Shown: piece by piece, positions 31,854 to 39,971 of the stretch | Position numbering within the stretch: position 1 is the stretch's first letter | How the letters are laid out: every line of letters starts with the position of its first letter | Assembly (NCBI GenBank): GCA_016285615.1 | Contig: JAEERB010000006.1 | Span: 1-40,251, forward strand | Origin: Bacteroidales bacterium | GTDB taxonomy: Bacteria; Bacteroidota; Bacteroidia; Bacteroidales; WCHB1-69 | DNA length: 40,251 nt | Direction of reading: 5' to 3' | Translations under genes and position numbers: made by a program | The notes under the pieces: model-generated | The model's input: only the letters and a program-made list of their open reading frames with translations | The model's database searches: none | What the model was told of the DNA's origin: nothing

Positions 31854-34430
31854 ATGTATATTAGCAATAATAGGCAAGTTACTCATACTACAACCAATCG
31901 GAGAGCCGCCTCTTCTAAAAAGAAAAAGTCTTCGAAAAAAGCAGGCAAGGAATCCACATCACCCAAGAAACACAAATCGTTGGGGCAGGTGCTGGGCGAT
32001 CCCCGCATGCTGAAAGTTTACGGCATCATTTTGCTGGCGTTCTCTTTGTTATTGCTGGTTTCCATTGTGTCGCACTTCTTCACGTTTGGTGAAGGAACAA
32101 CGGCGAAATTTTCAAAAGAAGAAATTAATAATTGGGCAGGTTGTGTAGGAGCGTTTTTAGCTTATGTGTTTGTAAATTATACTTTTGGTATTTTTTCAAT
32201 AGGATTCACACTCCTTTTTTTCCTTTATGGTGTCAAATTAACTTTTGACAAGTCGCTTCTTCCGCTGTTTGGCACAACAGTTACTACTTTGCTGACAATG
32301 TCTTGGTTGTCAATTGTAAGTGGATGTTTTGTATCAGATAAAAAAGCCGTTTTGATTGCTGGTTCGTTTGGTTGTGAAGTGTCGGAATGGCTCATTTACA
32401 AGACGGGTGGCTTTGTGACAGCTCTGATTCTGATAGTGCTCTTTTTCGCCATCTTGATTTTGTGTTATAATGTGACTTTCAGGCATTTCGCCATGATGGG
32501 TAATTGGATTGGCGGTCTTTTCCATCGTGAAGGGAAAGAGGTTGACAATCCGTCACGGCCTTCAAAACCTGCAACAGAGGATACGCATCAGAATCTGGAC
32601 GAATATATTGGCAAGCCCGACGGATTGAGCCAGGAGGTAGGAAAGGGTACAGTTTACGAGTTTGACGAGGAGCCGAAGATGCCTGCCGAGCCCGTAGAGA
32701 CGCCGCTATGGACGCCGATGGGTGTGCAGCCGAAGCCAGTGGCAGAGCCCGTTCCTTTCGAGATAAACGATCTTCTTTCGACACCCAAACAAGAGGAAAC
32801 GCCTCAACAAGAGGATGTTGACGATTCGTTTGAAGATGGATTAGATATTATTGAAGATACGGAAGGCGAAGAGCAAGAGGATTCGCAAGCCATTGTTCCA
32901 CTCGAAGATTACGACCCGCGTAAGGATTTGTCGTTGTATGAATTTCCGACTTTAGACTTGTTGAATGAATATGAGGTGAAGGAGGTGGATAAGAAGGCGA
33001 TGATGGAAGAGTTGCGCGAGAACAAGGAAAAAATTGAGAAGACCTTAAACAACTTCAAGATACCCATTACCAAGATTACGGCCACCATTGGACCAACGGT
33101 AACTTTGTATGAAATTGTGCCGGATGCTGGTATCAGAATCAACAAGATTAAAGGGTTGGAAGATGATATCGCCTTGAGTTTGGCAGCGTTGGGAATCCGT
33201 ATCATTGCACCTATCCCGGGCAAGGGCACCATCGGTATTGAAGTGCCTAACAAGAACCCCAAGATTGTTTCTATGCGCGAGATTTTGGCCTCCGACAAGT
33301 TCCAGAACAATAAGTTCGACTTGCCGATGGGCTTGGGCAAGACCATTAGCGACGAGCCGTTTGTGGTCGACTTGGCCAAGATGCCGCACTTGCTCATTGC
33401 TGGTGCCACTGGTCAGGGTAAGTCTGTGGGTTTGAACGCGATTATCACATCGTTACTCTATAAAAAGCATCCTTCAGAACTGAAATTTGTGATGGTGGAC
33501 CCCAAGAAGGTTGAGTTTACCCTCTATTCCATTCTCGAGAAGCACTTCTTGGCCGAGTTGCCAGATGCCGACGAGCCCATCATTACCGACACGAAGAAGG
33601 TGGTGCGTACGCTGAACTCGTTGTGCGTAGAGATGGATGCCCGCTACGACTTGCTCAAGCAAGCCAAGACACGTAATATCAAAGAGTACAACGCCAAGTT
33701 CTGTTCGCGCAAGTTATCGCCCGCCAACGGTCACCGTTATATGCCTTATATTGTGGTAATTATAGATGAGTTTGGCGACTTGATTATCACAGCGGGTCGT
33801 GAAGTGGAGACGCCACTCACCCGTCTGGCACAGTTGGCGCGTGCCATCGGTATTCATTTGGTTATCGCCACGCAGCGTCCTACTGTGAACATCATCACGG
33901 GTAGTATCAAGGCCAACTTCCCTGCGCGTATCGCATTCCGCGTGCAGGCAGGTGTCGACTCTAAGACCATCCTCGATGCCACGGGCGCCAACCAGTTGAT
34001 CGGTAAGGGAGATATGCTCATCTCAACGGGTAGCGACATGGTGCGCTTGCAGTGCGCTTTTGTGGATACGCCCGAGGTGGAGAAAATCACCAACTTCATT
34101 TCCGATCAGCAGGCCTATCCCGAGCCGTTCTATTTGCCCGAATATGCTGAGGAGGAGTCAGACTTTGAGTTTGGTGGCGAGGGCGAGCATTCCGACAAAA
34201 TAGACTCCTGCTTTATGGATGCGGCCACTTTGATTGTGCAAACGCAGCAAGGTTCTACGTCGTTGATACAAAGAAAGATGAGTCTTGGCTATAACCGCGC
34301 TGGACGAATTATGGACCAGTTGGAAGAGTTTAACATTGTTGGTCCTTCAATGGGCAGCAAAGCCCGAGAGGTGAAAGTCCATTCGCTGGAAGAGCTGCGT
34401 GTTATCTTCCAACAGATGGGCCTCATATAA
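31854..34430 (+). CDS. ftsK: FtsK/SpoIIIE DNA translocase
   Basis: The 858-aa protein has a basic N-terminus, four predicted membrane helices (about 55-210), an acidic linker (residues about 235-360, DDSFEDGLDIIEDTEGEEQED), an alpha/beta motor with Walker A GATGQGKSVGLN (near 517-528) and Walker B IVVIIDEFGDL (near 630), and a C-terminal winged-helix gamma domain (MSLGYNRAGRIMDQLEEFNIV, near 805). It pumps chromosome DNA at the division septum, guided by KOPS-type sequences, and activates XerCD recombination at dif. It stands alone, divergent from lnt, and ends in a strong terminator. Confidence 0.96.
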   Translation: MYISNNRQVTHTTTNRRAASSKKKKSSKKAGKESTSPKKHKSLGQVLGDPRMLKVYGIILLAFSLLLLVSIVSHFFTFGEGTTAKFSKEEINNWAGCVGAFLAYVFVNYTFGIFSIGFTLLFFLYGVKLTFDKSLLPLFGTTVTTLLTMSWLSIVSGCFVSDKKAVLIAGSFGCEVSEWLIYKTGGFVTALILIVLFFAILILCYNVTFRHFAMMGNWIGGLFHREGKEVDNPSRPSKPATEDTHQNLDEYIGKPDGLSQEVGKGTVYEFDEEPKMPAEPVETPLWTPMGVQPKPVAEPVPFEINDLLSTPKQEETPQQEDVDDSFEDGLDIIEDTEGEEQEDSQAIVPLEDYDPRKDLSLYEFPTLDLLNEYEVKEVDKKAMMEELRENKEKIEKTLNNFKIPITKITATIGPTVTLYEIVPDAGIRINKIKGLEDDIALSLAALGIRIIAPIPGKGTIGIEVPNKNPKIVSMREILASDKFQNNKFDLPMGLGKTISDEPFVVDLAKMPHLLIAGATGQGKSVGLNAIITSLLYKKHPSELKFVMVDPKKVEFTLYSILEKHFLAELPDADEPIITDTKKVVRTLNSLCVEMDARYDLLKQAKTRNIKEYNAKFCSRKLSPANGHRYMPYIVVIIDEFGDLIITAGREVETPLTRLAQLARAIGIHLVIATQRPTVNIITGSIKANFPARIAFRVQAGVDSKTILDATGANQLIGKGDMLISTGSDMVRLQCAFVDTPEVEKITNFISDQQAYPEPFYLPEYAEEESDFEFGGEGEHSDKIDSCFMDAATLIVQTQQGSTSLIQRKMSLGYNRAGRIMDQLEEFNIVGPSMGSKAREVKVHSLEELRVIFQQMGLI

Positions 34431-34498
34431 AGCAACCCCAAATCTGAATACTATGGCGCAATAAGTAGTAGTTTCAGTTTTTTCATAATAATTTGGTT

Positions 34499-34540
34499 GA
34501 GAAAAGGGTGACCGTGATGGCCACCCTTTCTCGTTTTTTT
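34499..34540 (+). terminator. Intrinsic terminator after ftsK
   Basis: GAGAAAAGGGTG...CACCCTTTCTC forms a long stem (one bulged A) closed by a short loop and followed by T7. It also lies just beyond the 3' end of the convergent mscS gene. Confidence 0.85.
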
Positions 34541-34566
34541 AACATTTTTTATTAGGATAAAAACGG

Positions 34567-35388
34567 CTATTCTTTGTCGAGATGCACTTGAACCTGCGGG
34601 AACGGGATGGAGATGTTTTGTTCATTAAATGCCTCATAAACAGATTGGTTGAGGTTGAACAGAACGCCCCAGTAGTCGGGAGATTTCACCCACACGCGCA
34701 GTTGCAGGTCAACCGAACTATCGGAGAGGGAGGTGAGATGAACCACGGGAGCATCGGGTTCATTCAAGATGCGCTGGTCTTGTTTGGCAAGGTTCAGCAT
34801 CACCTCGCGTGCTTTGTCCACCGATTCGCCATAGGCGATGCCCACATTCACATCCACACGGCGGATTTCGCCACGGGTGTAGTTGATGAGAGAGTTGGTT
34901 GCCAACTGCGAGTTGGGGATGATGATGATCTTATTGTCAACAGTGGAGAGTACCGTATGAAAGATCTGAATGCTTTTTACGGTGCCGCTGAAGGAGCCTT
35001 GCTCGATGAAATCGCCTACGCGGTAAGGCTTGAGCAACAGAATGATAACGCCACCGGCGAAGTTCTGCAGTGTGCCCTGCAGGGCCATGCCGACAGCCAG
35101 GCCGACAGCACCCAGGATAGCGACAAAAGAGGTGGCTTGAATGCCGATGATGCCCATGACGGTCAGGATGAGCAACACCTTCAATGTGATGTCAATCAGC
35201 GATAACAGGAAGGCCTGCAAAGATATGTCCACTTCTTTCTTGGTGAAGACTTTTTTCAAGGTTTTGTTCAAAAATTTGATCAGTTTCCAACCAATCCAGA
35301 GGATTAACAGGGCAATCAGAATTTTTGGGATGTTGTTGAAAATGACATTGGAAAGGAAATTCTTTCCTGCGGCAATTAATTGTTCCAT
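34567..35388 (-). CDS. mscS: MscS-type mechanosensitive channel
   Basis: The 273-aa protein has three membrane helices and the pore-lining TM3 signature GAVGLAVGMALQGTLQNFAGGVIILL (near 95-120), then the beta domain KPYRVGDFIEQGSFSGTVKSI and the alpha/beta vestibule ending in PFPQVQVHLDKE. Length matches E. coli MscS (286 aa). It releases solutes on osmotic downshock through the inner membrane. It is a single-gene unit with its own promoter box. Confidence 0.95.
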   Translation of the reverse strand: MEQLIAAGKNFLSNVIFNNIPKILIALLILWIGWKLIKFLNKTLKKVFTKKEVDISLQAFLLSLIDITLKVLLILTVMGIIGIQATSFVAILGAVGLAVGMALQGTLQNFAGGVIILLLKPYRVGDFIEQGSFSGTVKSIQIFHTVLSTVDNKIIIIPNSQLATNSLINYTRGEIRRVDVNVGIAYGESVDKAREVMLNLAKQDQRILNEPDAPVVHLTSLSDSSVDLQLRVWVKSPDYWGVLFNLNQSVYEAFNEQNISIPFPQVQVHLDKE

Positions 35389-35438
35389 AGTGTGTTAGAT
35401 TAGAATTATTAATGATTGATGAATGATTTTCAAGGCCG

Positions 35439-35446
35439 CAAAAATA
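35439..35446 (-). promoter_or_regulatory. Promoter -7 box for mscS
   Basis: TATTTTTG on the minus strand, about 50 nt upstream of the mscS start. Confidence 0.55.
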
Positions 35447-35564
35447 CAAAAAAAGAAAAAGAGCATCAGACGGAAGAGCGTATTGTTTTTTTTACTTATT
35501 TTTTTTGTTTTCATTTAAGTCTTATTAAGATTTACAAACCATTACTAACTAAAATATTTTGATC

Positions 35565-36074
35565 ATGAAAAAGTTCTTACTAACTGTATGTTTGGTTGCT
35601 TCGCTCATGATGGCAGCCAATGCCCAGCCTCGCGCCGTTGGCGGTCGTGTAGGATGGAATATGGAGGCTACTTACCAGCATAATTTGGCCATGGAAAAGT
35701 ATATGATTGACTTGACTGCAGGTGTTTCCTATTTCTTCAGTCGCTGGTGGTATTCTGATATTAACTGCGTTTTTGATTGGGTGTTCAATATTACTAGCGG
35801 ATGGAATTGGTATGTGGGCCCAGGCTTGGGATTAGGGTATGGCTTCGGAAAAAATTGGCACACAGACTATATAACAGAGTATCATGGCACACCATGGCGA
35901 CTTAACCTCGGTTTCCAAATAGGAGTAGAGTACCAATTCGACATACCGCTCAATTTGAGTATCGACTGGCGTCCCATGTGGAATGTGTTAGGTTTTGGCA
36001 GACCCGGTCCTTTCTTTAATGAGTATTATGGCGACTTTTTCAATTTCGGCATAGGCGTAAGATACCGATTCTAA
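35565..36074 (+). CDS. Small outer-membrane beta-barrel protein
   Basis: The 169-aa protein has a signal peptide (MKKFLLTVCLVASLMMAANAQ) and an eight-strand-like barrel pattern rich in Trp, Tyr, Phe and Gly (WWYSDINCVFDWVFN, GWNWYVGPGLGLGYGFGKNWH), ending in GVRYRF with a terminal Phe. It resembles OmpA-barrel or porin-like small outer-membrane proteins; the exact role is unknown. The predicted frame begins with a TTG two codons earlier, but the ATG before MKKF is clearly the start. A single-gene unit between mscS and tRNA-Ala. Confidence 0.8.
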   Translation: MKKFLLTVCLVASLMMAANAQPRAVGGRVGWNMEATYQHNLAMEKYMIDLTAGVSYFFSRWWYSDINCVFDWVFNITSGWNWYVGPGLGLGYGFGKNWHTDYITEYHGTPWRLNLGFQIGVEYQFDIPLNLSIDWRPMWNVLGFGRPGPFFNEYYGDFFNFGIGVRYRF

Positions 36075-36094
36075 GAAAAATTTAAGAAAGGTAT

Positions 36095-36123
36095 TTGTAA
36101 AATGAAAAAAAGTAGTATTTTTG
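36095..36123 (+). promoter_or_regulatory. Promoter for tRNA-Ala
   Basis: TTG (36095-36097) and TATTTTTG (36116-36123) are 18 nt apart, a full consensus match, 15 nt before the tRNA. Confidence 0.75.
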
Positions 36124-36138
36124 CACCTGTCTTTTGAT

Positions 36139-36212
36139 GGGGCGTTAGCTCAGTTGGCTAGAGCGTTTGACTGGCAGTCAAGAGGTCGTGAGTTCGATTC
36201 TCATACGCTCCA
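36139..36212 (+). tRNA. tRNA-Ala (anticodon GGC)
   Basis: The 74-nt cloverleaf has acceptor GGGGCGT/ACGCTCC with the G3-U70 pair that identifies alanine tRNA, D stem GCTC/GAGC, anticodon stem TTTGA/TCAAG with loop CTGGCAG (anticodon GGC) and T stem GTGAG/CTCAT. The discriminator is A. It is a monocistronic unit with a promoter and a terminator. Confidence 0.94.
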
Positions 36213-36228
36213 CAAACAGAAACAATTA

Positions 36229-36254
36229 GGGGCGAACATTTGTTCGCCCCTTTT
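36229..36254 (+). terminator. Intrinsic terminator after tRNA-Ala
   Basis: GGGGCGAAC and GTTCGCCCC form a 9-bp stem with a four-base loop, followed by T4-C-T4. It lies at the 3' end of the convergent ligase gene. Confidence 0.85.
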
Positions 36255-36257
36255 CTT

Positions 36258-37973
36258 TTATTCTTTTTTGTCGGTCTCTTCGTTTTCTGTTGTCTCCTCG
36301 CCTTCGGTGCCATCTTTCTTGTAGAGGAAACGCCGAATCTTCTGAGTGGCTGTTTTCTCAAAGGGGGTCTTCATGGCTTCCACTTTTTTGATTTTGGAGC
36401 TCTTATTCACCGCCTTGTTAACAAACTCGATAACGGACGTCTTTAGCGATTCTATCTTTTCAAACAGCTGGTCTTCAGATTCTTGGTTCCAATTAAGCAC
36501 ATTGTCTTCGAATTTGACAAGGGCTACCAGTTCACCGTTTTGCTCCATAACCAGTGATTCTTCCACGCCGTCGATATTATTGATAACCATTTCAATCTCT
36601 TCAGGATAGATGTTTTCGCCCGAAGGACCGAGGATGGTATTGTTGAGACGCCCTTTGATGTAGTAGTAGCCGTCTTTGTCAACGGTGGCCACGTCGCTGG
36701 TGCGGAACCAGCCGTCTTCGTCAAGCACTTTCATGGTCCGCTCGGGGTCTTTGTAGTAGCCGAGCATCACATTGTCGCCGCGGCAGACGATTTCGCCTTC
36801 GCCCGTTTGTGGGTCCACATTGTCGAGGCGGATATCCACTTTGTAGGAGGCCACGCCAATGGAGCCCAAGCGTTTCTTTTTGGTGACGATGACGTTGCAG
36901 ACGAGCGGGGCAGTCTCGGTGAGGCCGTAGCCCACAGCGTAAGGGAAGCCACATTTGATGAGGAATTCCTCCACCTTGGTGTCGATCTTGGAGCCGCCGA
37001 CGCCGAAAAAGCGCAGTTTGCCGCCGAAGGTCTTGAGGAGCCGCTTTCCAATCATCCAATAAAGGATGTGGGGCGTGTGTTGCTCCATCCAGGTCAGCAC
37101 GCGGCTTTTCTTGATGGTGGGCACCACACTGTTGTTATAGACCTTTTCGATAATGAGCGGCACGGCCAACATGATGGTGGGCTTCACCTTTTTCAGGGCT
37201 GGTAGCAAAATGGAAGGTGTAGGCGGCTTGGAGATGTAGTAGCAGCAGGCGCCCACATACATGGAGTAGAGACTCGAAACGCACATCTCGTAAGCGTGCG
37301 CCATTGGCAGGATAGAGAGAAAGCGGTCGTTTTTGAAACAGGGCTGTGCCTTGAACGAGGCTACCAGATTATGGCAGATGTTGCGGTGGCTCAGCATCAC
37401 GCCCTTGGCCTTGCCGGTGGTGCCCGACGTGTAGAGGATGGTAGCCAAATCGTCGGGTTGGGGGTCTTTAATCCAGCCGTTGCACTGGAAATCATCTTTG
37501 TTTTTCTTGATGAACTCCAGCGTCTCGATGTCCACTACCAGCGTCAGTTTGTCGATGCATTCCTGGCTGAGTTTGTATCGGAGCCGCTTGGAGATGAAAA
37601 TCACCTTACTCTCAGAGTGGTTGAGGATGTTGGTCACTTCGTTTTCCGAGCTGTCGGGTAGGATAGGTATGGCCACACGACCGAAAGCTGTGGCAGCAAA
37701 GAATGCCAGTGTCCAGTTGGGCATGTTCTGCGATAGGATGGCAACCTTGTCGCCTGCGCTGATGCCAAATCGTGACATTCTGGTGGAGAGCATGTTACAC
37801 TTCTCACCGAAGCTGCTGTAGGTATATTTTTGCTCGCCATCCACAAACTGAGCCATGGTGCGGTCCCAATATTTGGAGGTGGTATATTGGAAAACTTTGT
37901 TTAAAGTGGTACAGAATATTTCGCGGTATTTGTTCCGAACTTTATATGGCGTTTTGATTTTCTTTTTACTCAT
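36258..37973 (-). CDS. AMP-forming long-chain acyl-CoA ligase
   Basis: The 571-aa enzyme belongs to the ANL superfamily: P-loop ILYTSGTTGKAKGVMLSH (near 183-200), the YGLTETAPLV motif (near 345), the GEIVCRGDNVMLGYYKDPE segment (near 393) and the hinge and catalytic-lysine region NTILGPSGENIYPEEIE (near 460). No signal peptide. It activates fatty acids with ATP and CoA. The product of its operon partner, the PlsC-like acyltransferase 6 bases upstream, suggests uptake and incorporation of fatty acids into lipids. The C-terminal acidic tail (GTEGEETTENEETDKKE) is unusual and probably disordered. Confidence 0.9.
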   Translation of the reverse strand: MSKKKIKTPYKVRNKYREIFCTTLNKVFQYTTSKYWDRTMAQFVDGEQKYTYSSFGEKCNMLSTRMSRFGISAGDKVAILSQNMPNWTLAFFAATAFGRVAIPILPDSSENEVTNILNHSESKVIFISKRLRYKLSQECIDKLTLVVDIETLEFIKKNKDDFQCNGWIKDPQPDDLATILYTSGTTGKAKGVMLSHRNICHNLVASFKAQPCFKNDRFLSILPMAHAYEMCVSSLYSMYVGACCYYISKPPTPSILLPALKKVKPTIMLAVPLIIEKVYNNSVVPTIKKSRVLTWMEQHTPHILYWMIGKRLLKTFGGKLRFFGVGGSKIDTKVEEFLIKCGFPYAVGYGLTETAPLVCNVIVTKKKRLGSIGVASYKVDIRLDNVDPQTGEGEIVCRGDNVMLGYYKDPERTMKVLDEDGWFRTSDVATVDKDGYYYIKGRLNNTILGPSGENIYPEEIEMVINNIDGVEESLVMEQNGELVALVKFEDNVLNWNQESEDQLFEKIESLKTSVIEFVNKAVNKSSKIKKVEAMKTPFEKTATQKIRRFLYKKDGTEGEETTENEETDKKE

Positions 37974-37979
37974 TGTAGA

Positions 37980-38567
37980 TTAATGGGTTATGTAGTTCTC
38001 TTTGTGTCGGCCTTGTAAATCGAGGGTGGAATAATACTCTTGGATACGCCGCATATCTTCGTTGGCGTTGTCGGTGAGTTCCCAAGGAATGCCGACGGTA
38101 ATCTCCTTTTTGCCCCAGTTGTAGTAGCCGACATAGACAGTGGCTCCCGTTTCGCGGGCGATGAGGTGGAAGCCGGTTTTCCAGCGTTTCACAGGCTTGC
38201 GGGTACCTTCGGGGGCGATGGCCAGATGAAACACTTCGTTTTCGTTGAAAGAGCGGATGATACTTTTCACGGTGGCGGCGGCGTTGCTGCGGTCGACGGG
38301 CACAGCGCCGAAGGCGCGCAAGATAGGTCCCAGCGGCCAGAAGAAGAATTCCTTCTTCACCATGATGTGTGCCACTTTGCCATATTGGGCATAGAAAAGA
38401 TAGCAGATGGGAAAGTCGAGGATGGAGGTGTGCGGCACGCCCAGCACGATGGCCTTCTTGCCCTCCATGGGGCCGCTCAAGCTCTTCCAACCCAACTTCT
38501 TGAGTATCCACCCGCAGCACTTGGCCCAGCGTTTGCCTACGGTTGTTCGTACTTTGGTCATGGTCAA
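37980..38567 (-). CDS. PlsC-like lysophospholipid acyltransferase
   Basis: The 195-aa protein shows the acyltransferase block as PHTSILDFP (HxxxxD, near 43-48) and the second block APEGTRK (near 110-116), both as in PlsC family enzymes. It lacks a long membrane N-terminus, and the short form resembles glycerol-acyltransferase-like proteins common in Bacteroidota. It probably adds an acyl chain to a lysophospholipid or related acceptor at the inner membrane. It lies just upstream of the acyl-CoA ligase in one operon, which could supply its acyl-CoA. The start could also be at Met3. Confidence 0.85.
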   Translation of the reverse strand: MTMTKVRTTVGKRWAKCCGWILKKLGWKSLSGPMEGKKAIVLGVPHTSILDFPICYLFYAQYGKVAHIMVKKEFFFWPLGPILRAFGAVPVDRSNAAATVKSIIRSFNENEVFHLAIAPEGTRKPVKRWKTGFHLIARETGATVYVGYYNWGKKEITVGIPWELTDNANEDMRRIQEYYSTLDLQGRHKENYITH

Positions 38568-38624
38568 TGGTTTGGTTTGTCAAAAGGGCGTCATGGCGGT
38601 CATACATATTCGCCAAAACGTGTG

Positions 38625-38632
38625 CAAAAGTA
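38625..38632 (-). promoter_or_regulatory. Promoter -7 box for the plsC/ligase operon
   Basis: TACTTTTG on the minus strand, 57 nt upstream of the acyltransferase start. Confidence 0.5.
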
Positions 38633-38713
38633 CGAAAATAAGGGGAAACGGAAAGCATTCTCAAATTAGAAAGAATTACTCCTAATAAAAAGATATCTTT
38701 TTAAAGATGTTCT

Positions 38714-38737
38714 TTTTCTTTGCTGCGCCAAAGAAAA
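38714..38737. repeat. Imperfectly spaced hairpin in a repeat-like block
   Basis: TTTTCTTTG pairs with CAAAGAAAA around a six-base loop. The flanking text (CAAAAGAAAGGCGC and following CG-rich motifs) resembles interspersed repeats of Bacteroidota genomes, from memory only; a second copy is not in the window. Confidence 0.4.
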
Positions 38738-38939
38738 GAACCAAAAGAAAGGCGCTGTGCGCTACGCAAACGGATGCTAAAAATTGCAATCCGCGGGCTA
38801 CGGCGGCTAAACTTGCACGCTGGCGCGTGCTTCAAACAACGCCGCCGCTTAACGCCCACCCATTGCTAATTTTTTTACGCATCCTTATTGCTAATGCGCT
38901 TTCTAATATAACTAAGCAAGGATAAAGCACCATAATGAA

Positions 38940-39042
38940 GAACCCCGTTTAGGGGTTCTAGATTGGTAGCCATGGGTTGAGGAAGCGTAGCGACTGAAAC
39001 CCATGGATGAAAGGTTCCAATTTGGATCATGCGGCGCCGCAT
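38940..39042. repeat. Cluster of three palindromes, REP-like
   Basis: GAACCCC...GGGGTTC (38940-38958), CCATGGGTT (38970-38978) paired with AACCCATGG (38998-39006), and the perfect palindrome ATGCGGCGCCGCAT (39029-39042) follow one another. The spacing and pattern suggest a REP family distinct from the one at 22 and 28 kb. No transposase is next to it. Confidence 0.5.
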
Positions 39043-39155
39043 TGTAGTTGAAACGAAGAGAGATGAAAACACGCGCCGCAAATGTTGCATAAGTTACAAC
39101 AAAGACAATATGTTTAGAGAACAAACATTATGTTGTTCCGTAAAAGAAAAAAGAA

Positions 39156-39707
39156 TTATAACTTTTTCATGCGGGCATTAAAATCTTTTTTGTATTTCTC
39201 GGAGACATAAAAAGTTTTTTTTATGCCTTTCAAATAGATTAAATCTCCGTCAATTGTCTGAATATCGTTTAAGTTGATTAGATATTGTTTGTGAATTTGA
39301 AAGAAATGGTCAGGCAGATTTTTTATGATGTCTTCAAAATTACTTCTAACAGTATCAGTTTTTGACGAATTTTTATAATGAATCACCTTATTTCGCGGAT
39401 TACCATTTCCATTTTCCTTTTCCTTTTCTTCAGATTCTGTTATAATGTAACTAATATCATCACATTGGATCTTTAGATTACCAATGGTTACAAATTGTGG
39501 AGATGATTGAATGCTTTGTTCTTCAATTTGTTGTAATACTTCTGTGGATGGGTGTTTATTTATGGATAATAATTTTTTTATTAGAAACCAAATCAAGTAA
39601 ACTACGCCTATAAATAGGCCTACAACAAACATAAGTTGTAGAGTAGGATAAACAAAATACTTGTATGCGCCGTCCAAAAATCCGTTAATACTAAAACAAA
39701 AAAACAT
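39156..39707 (-). CDS. Membrane-anchored LytTR DNA-binding protein
   Basis: The 183-aa protein has a single N-terminal membrane helix (about residues 22-45, LQLMFVVGLFIGVVYLIWFLI), a linker, and a LytTR domain from about residue 70 to the end (FVTIGNLKIQCDDISYIITESEEK, VRSNFEDIIKNLPDHFFQIHKQYLINLNDIQTIDGDLIYLKG). There is no receiver domain, so it is not a standard response regulator; it would bind DNA from the membrane. An 11-bp inverted repeat covers its own promoter, suggesting autoregulation. Such membrane-bound LytTR proteins are typical of Bacteroidota. The target is unknown. Confidence 0.85.
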   Translation of the reverse strand: MFFCFSINGFLDGAYKYFVYPTLQLMFVVGLFIGVVYLIWFLIKKLLSINKHPSTEVLQQIEEQSIQSSPQFVTIGNLKIQCDDISYIITESEEKEKENGNGNPRNKVIHYKNSSKTDTVRSNFEDIIKNLPDHFFQIHKQYLINLNDIQTIDGDLIYLKGIKKTFYVSEKYKKDFNARMKKL

Positions 39708-39710
39708 ATT

Positions 39711-39738
39711 GCCCTATTTTTTGTTGCAAAAATAGGGC
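39711..39738 (-). promoter_or_regulatory. 11-bp inverted repeat over the LytTR gene promoter
   Basis: GCCCTATTTTT and AAAAATAGGGC (39711-39721 and 39728-39738) form a perfect inverted repeat, six bases apart. The right arm contains the minus-strand promoter box TATTTTTG (39727-39734), and the left arm lies 4 bases from the start codon. It may be an operator or an early hairpin. Confidence 0.5.
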
Positions 39739-39840
39739 TTTTGATGTTTTCTGCAAAGGAATAAATGACATTTTTTAGGGTTTAGGTGACAAAAAAATAG
39801 GCTTTGAGTTCGCAAAAAAGAAATAGGTATTTATTCAAGA

Positions 39841-39848
39841 TATTTTTG
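39841..39848 (+). promoter_or_regulatory. Promoter -7 box for the GHKL ATPase gene
   Basis: TATTTTTG followed by C, with a leader of about 120 nt to the ATG. Confidence 0.45.
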
Positions 39849-39913
39849 CCAACATCAAGCGCTTAATAAGACGACTTGAAACAATTTATGCTTTTTGAAT
39901 GGAAGTAAAAAAA

Positions 39914-39965
39914 ACCTTTCACGATGCCATTTTGAAAGCTTTTTAAATAATAAGTAGTGAAAGGT
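39914..39965 (+). promoter_or_regulatory. Inverted repeat before the GHKL ATPase gene
   Basis: ACCTTTCAC (39914-39922) and GTGAAAGGT (39957-39965) are exact 9-bp complements 34 bases apart, ending 6 bases before the ATG. Either an operator or a leader hairpin that hides the start is possible. Confidence 0.4.
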
Positions 39966-39971
39966 AACAAA

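Larger units (their letters stand above)
38568..39155. other. Non-coding stretch rich in palindromes
   Basis: No gene is supported in this 588-base gap. Its left end holds the plsC promoter box. From about 38710 the base composition is different (CG-rich repeats such as CGGCGGC and GCGCGTGC), with hairpins at 38714-38737 and 38940-39042. A 72-residue open frame at 38707-38925 looks like repeat-derived sequence. The right end, 39050-39155, shows nothing else clear. Confidence 0.6.

Noticed and set aside
37966..38664. 232-codon minus-strand frame over the PlsC-like gene
   Set aside because: Alternate frame of the acyltransferase; its translation is Arg/His-rich noise, while the other frame shows HTSILD and EGTR.
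38707..38925. 72-codon open frame in the palindrome-rich gap
   Set aside because: It follows repeat-like sequence, has odd composition and no start context; treated as non-coding.
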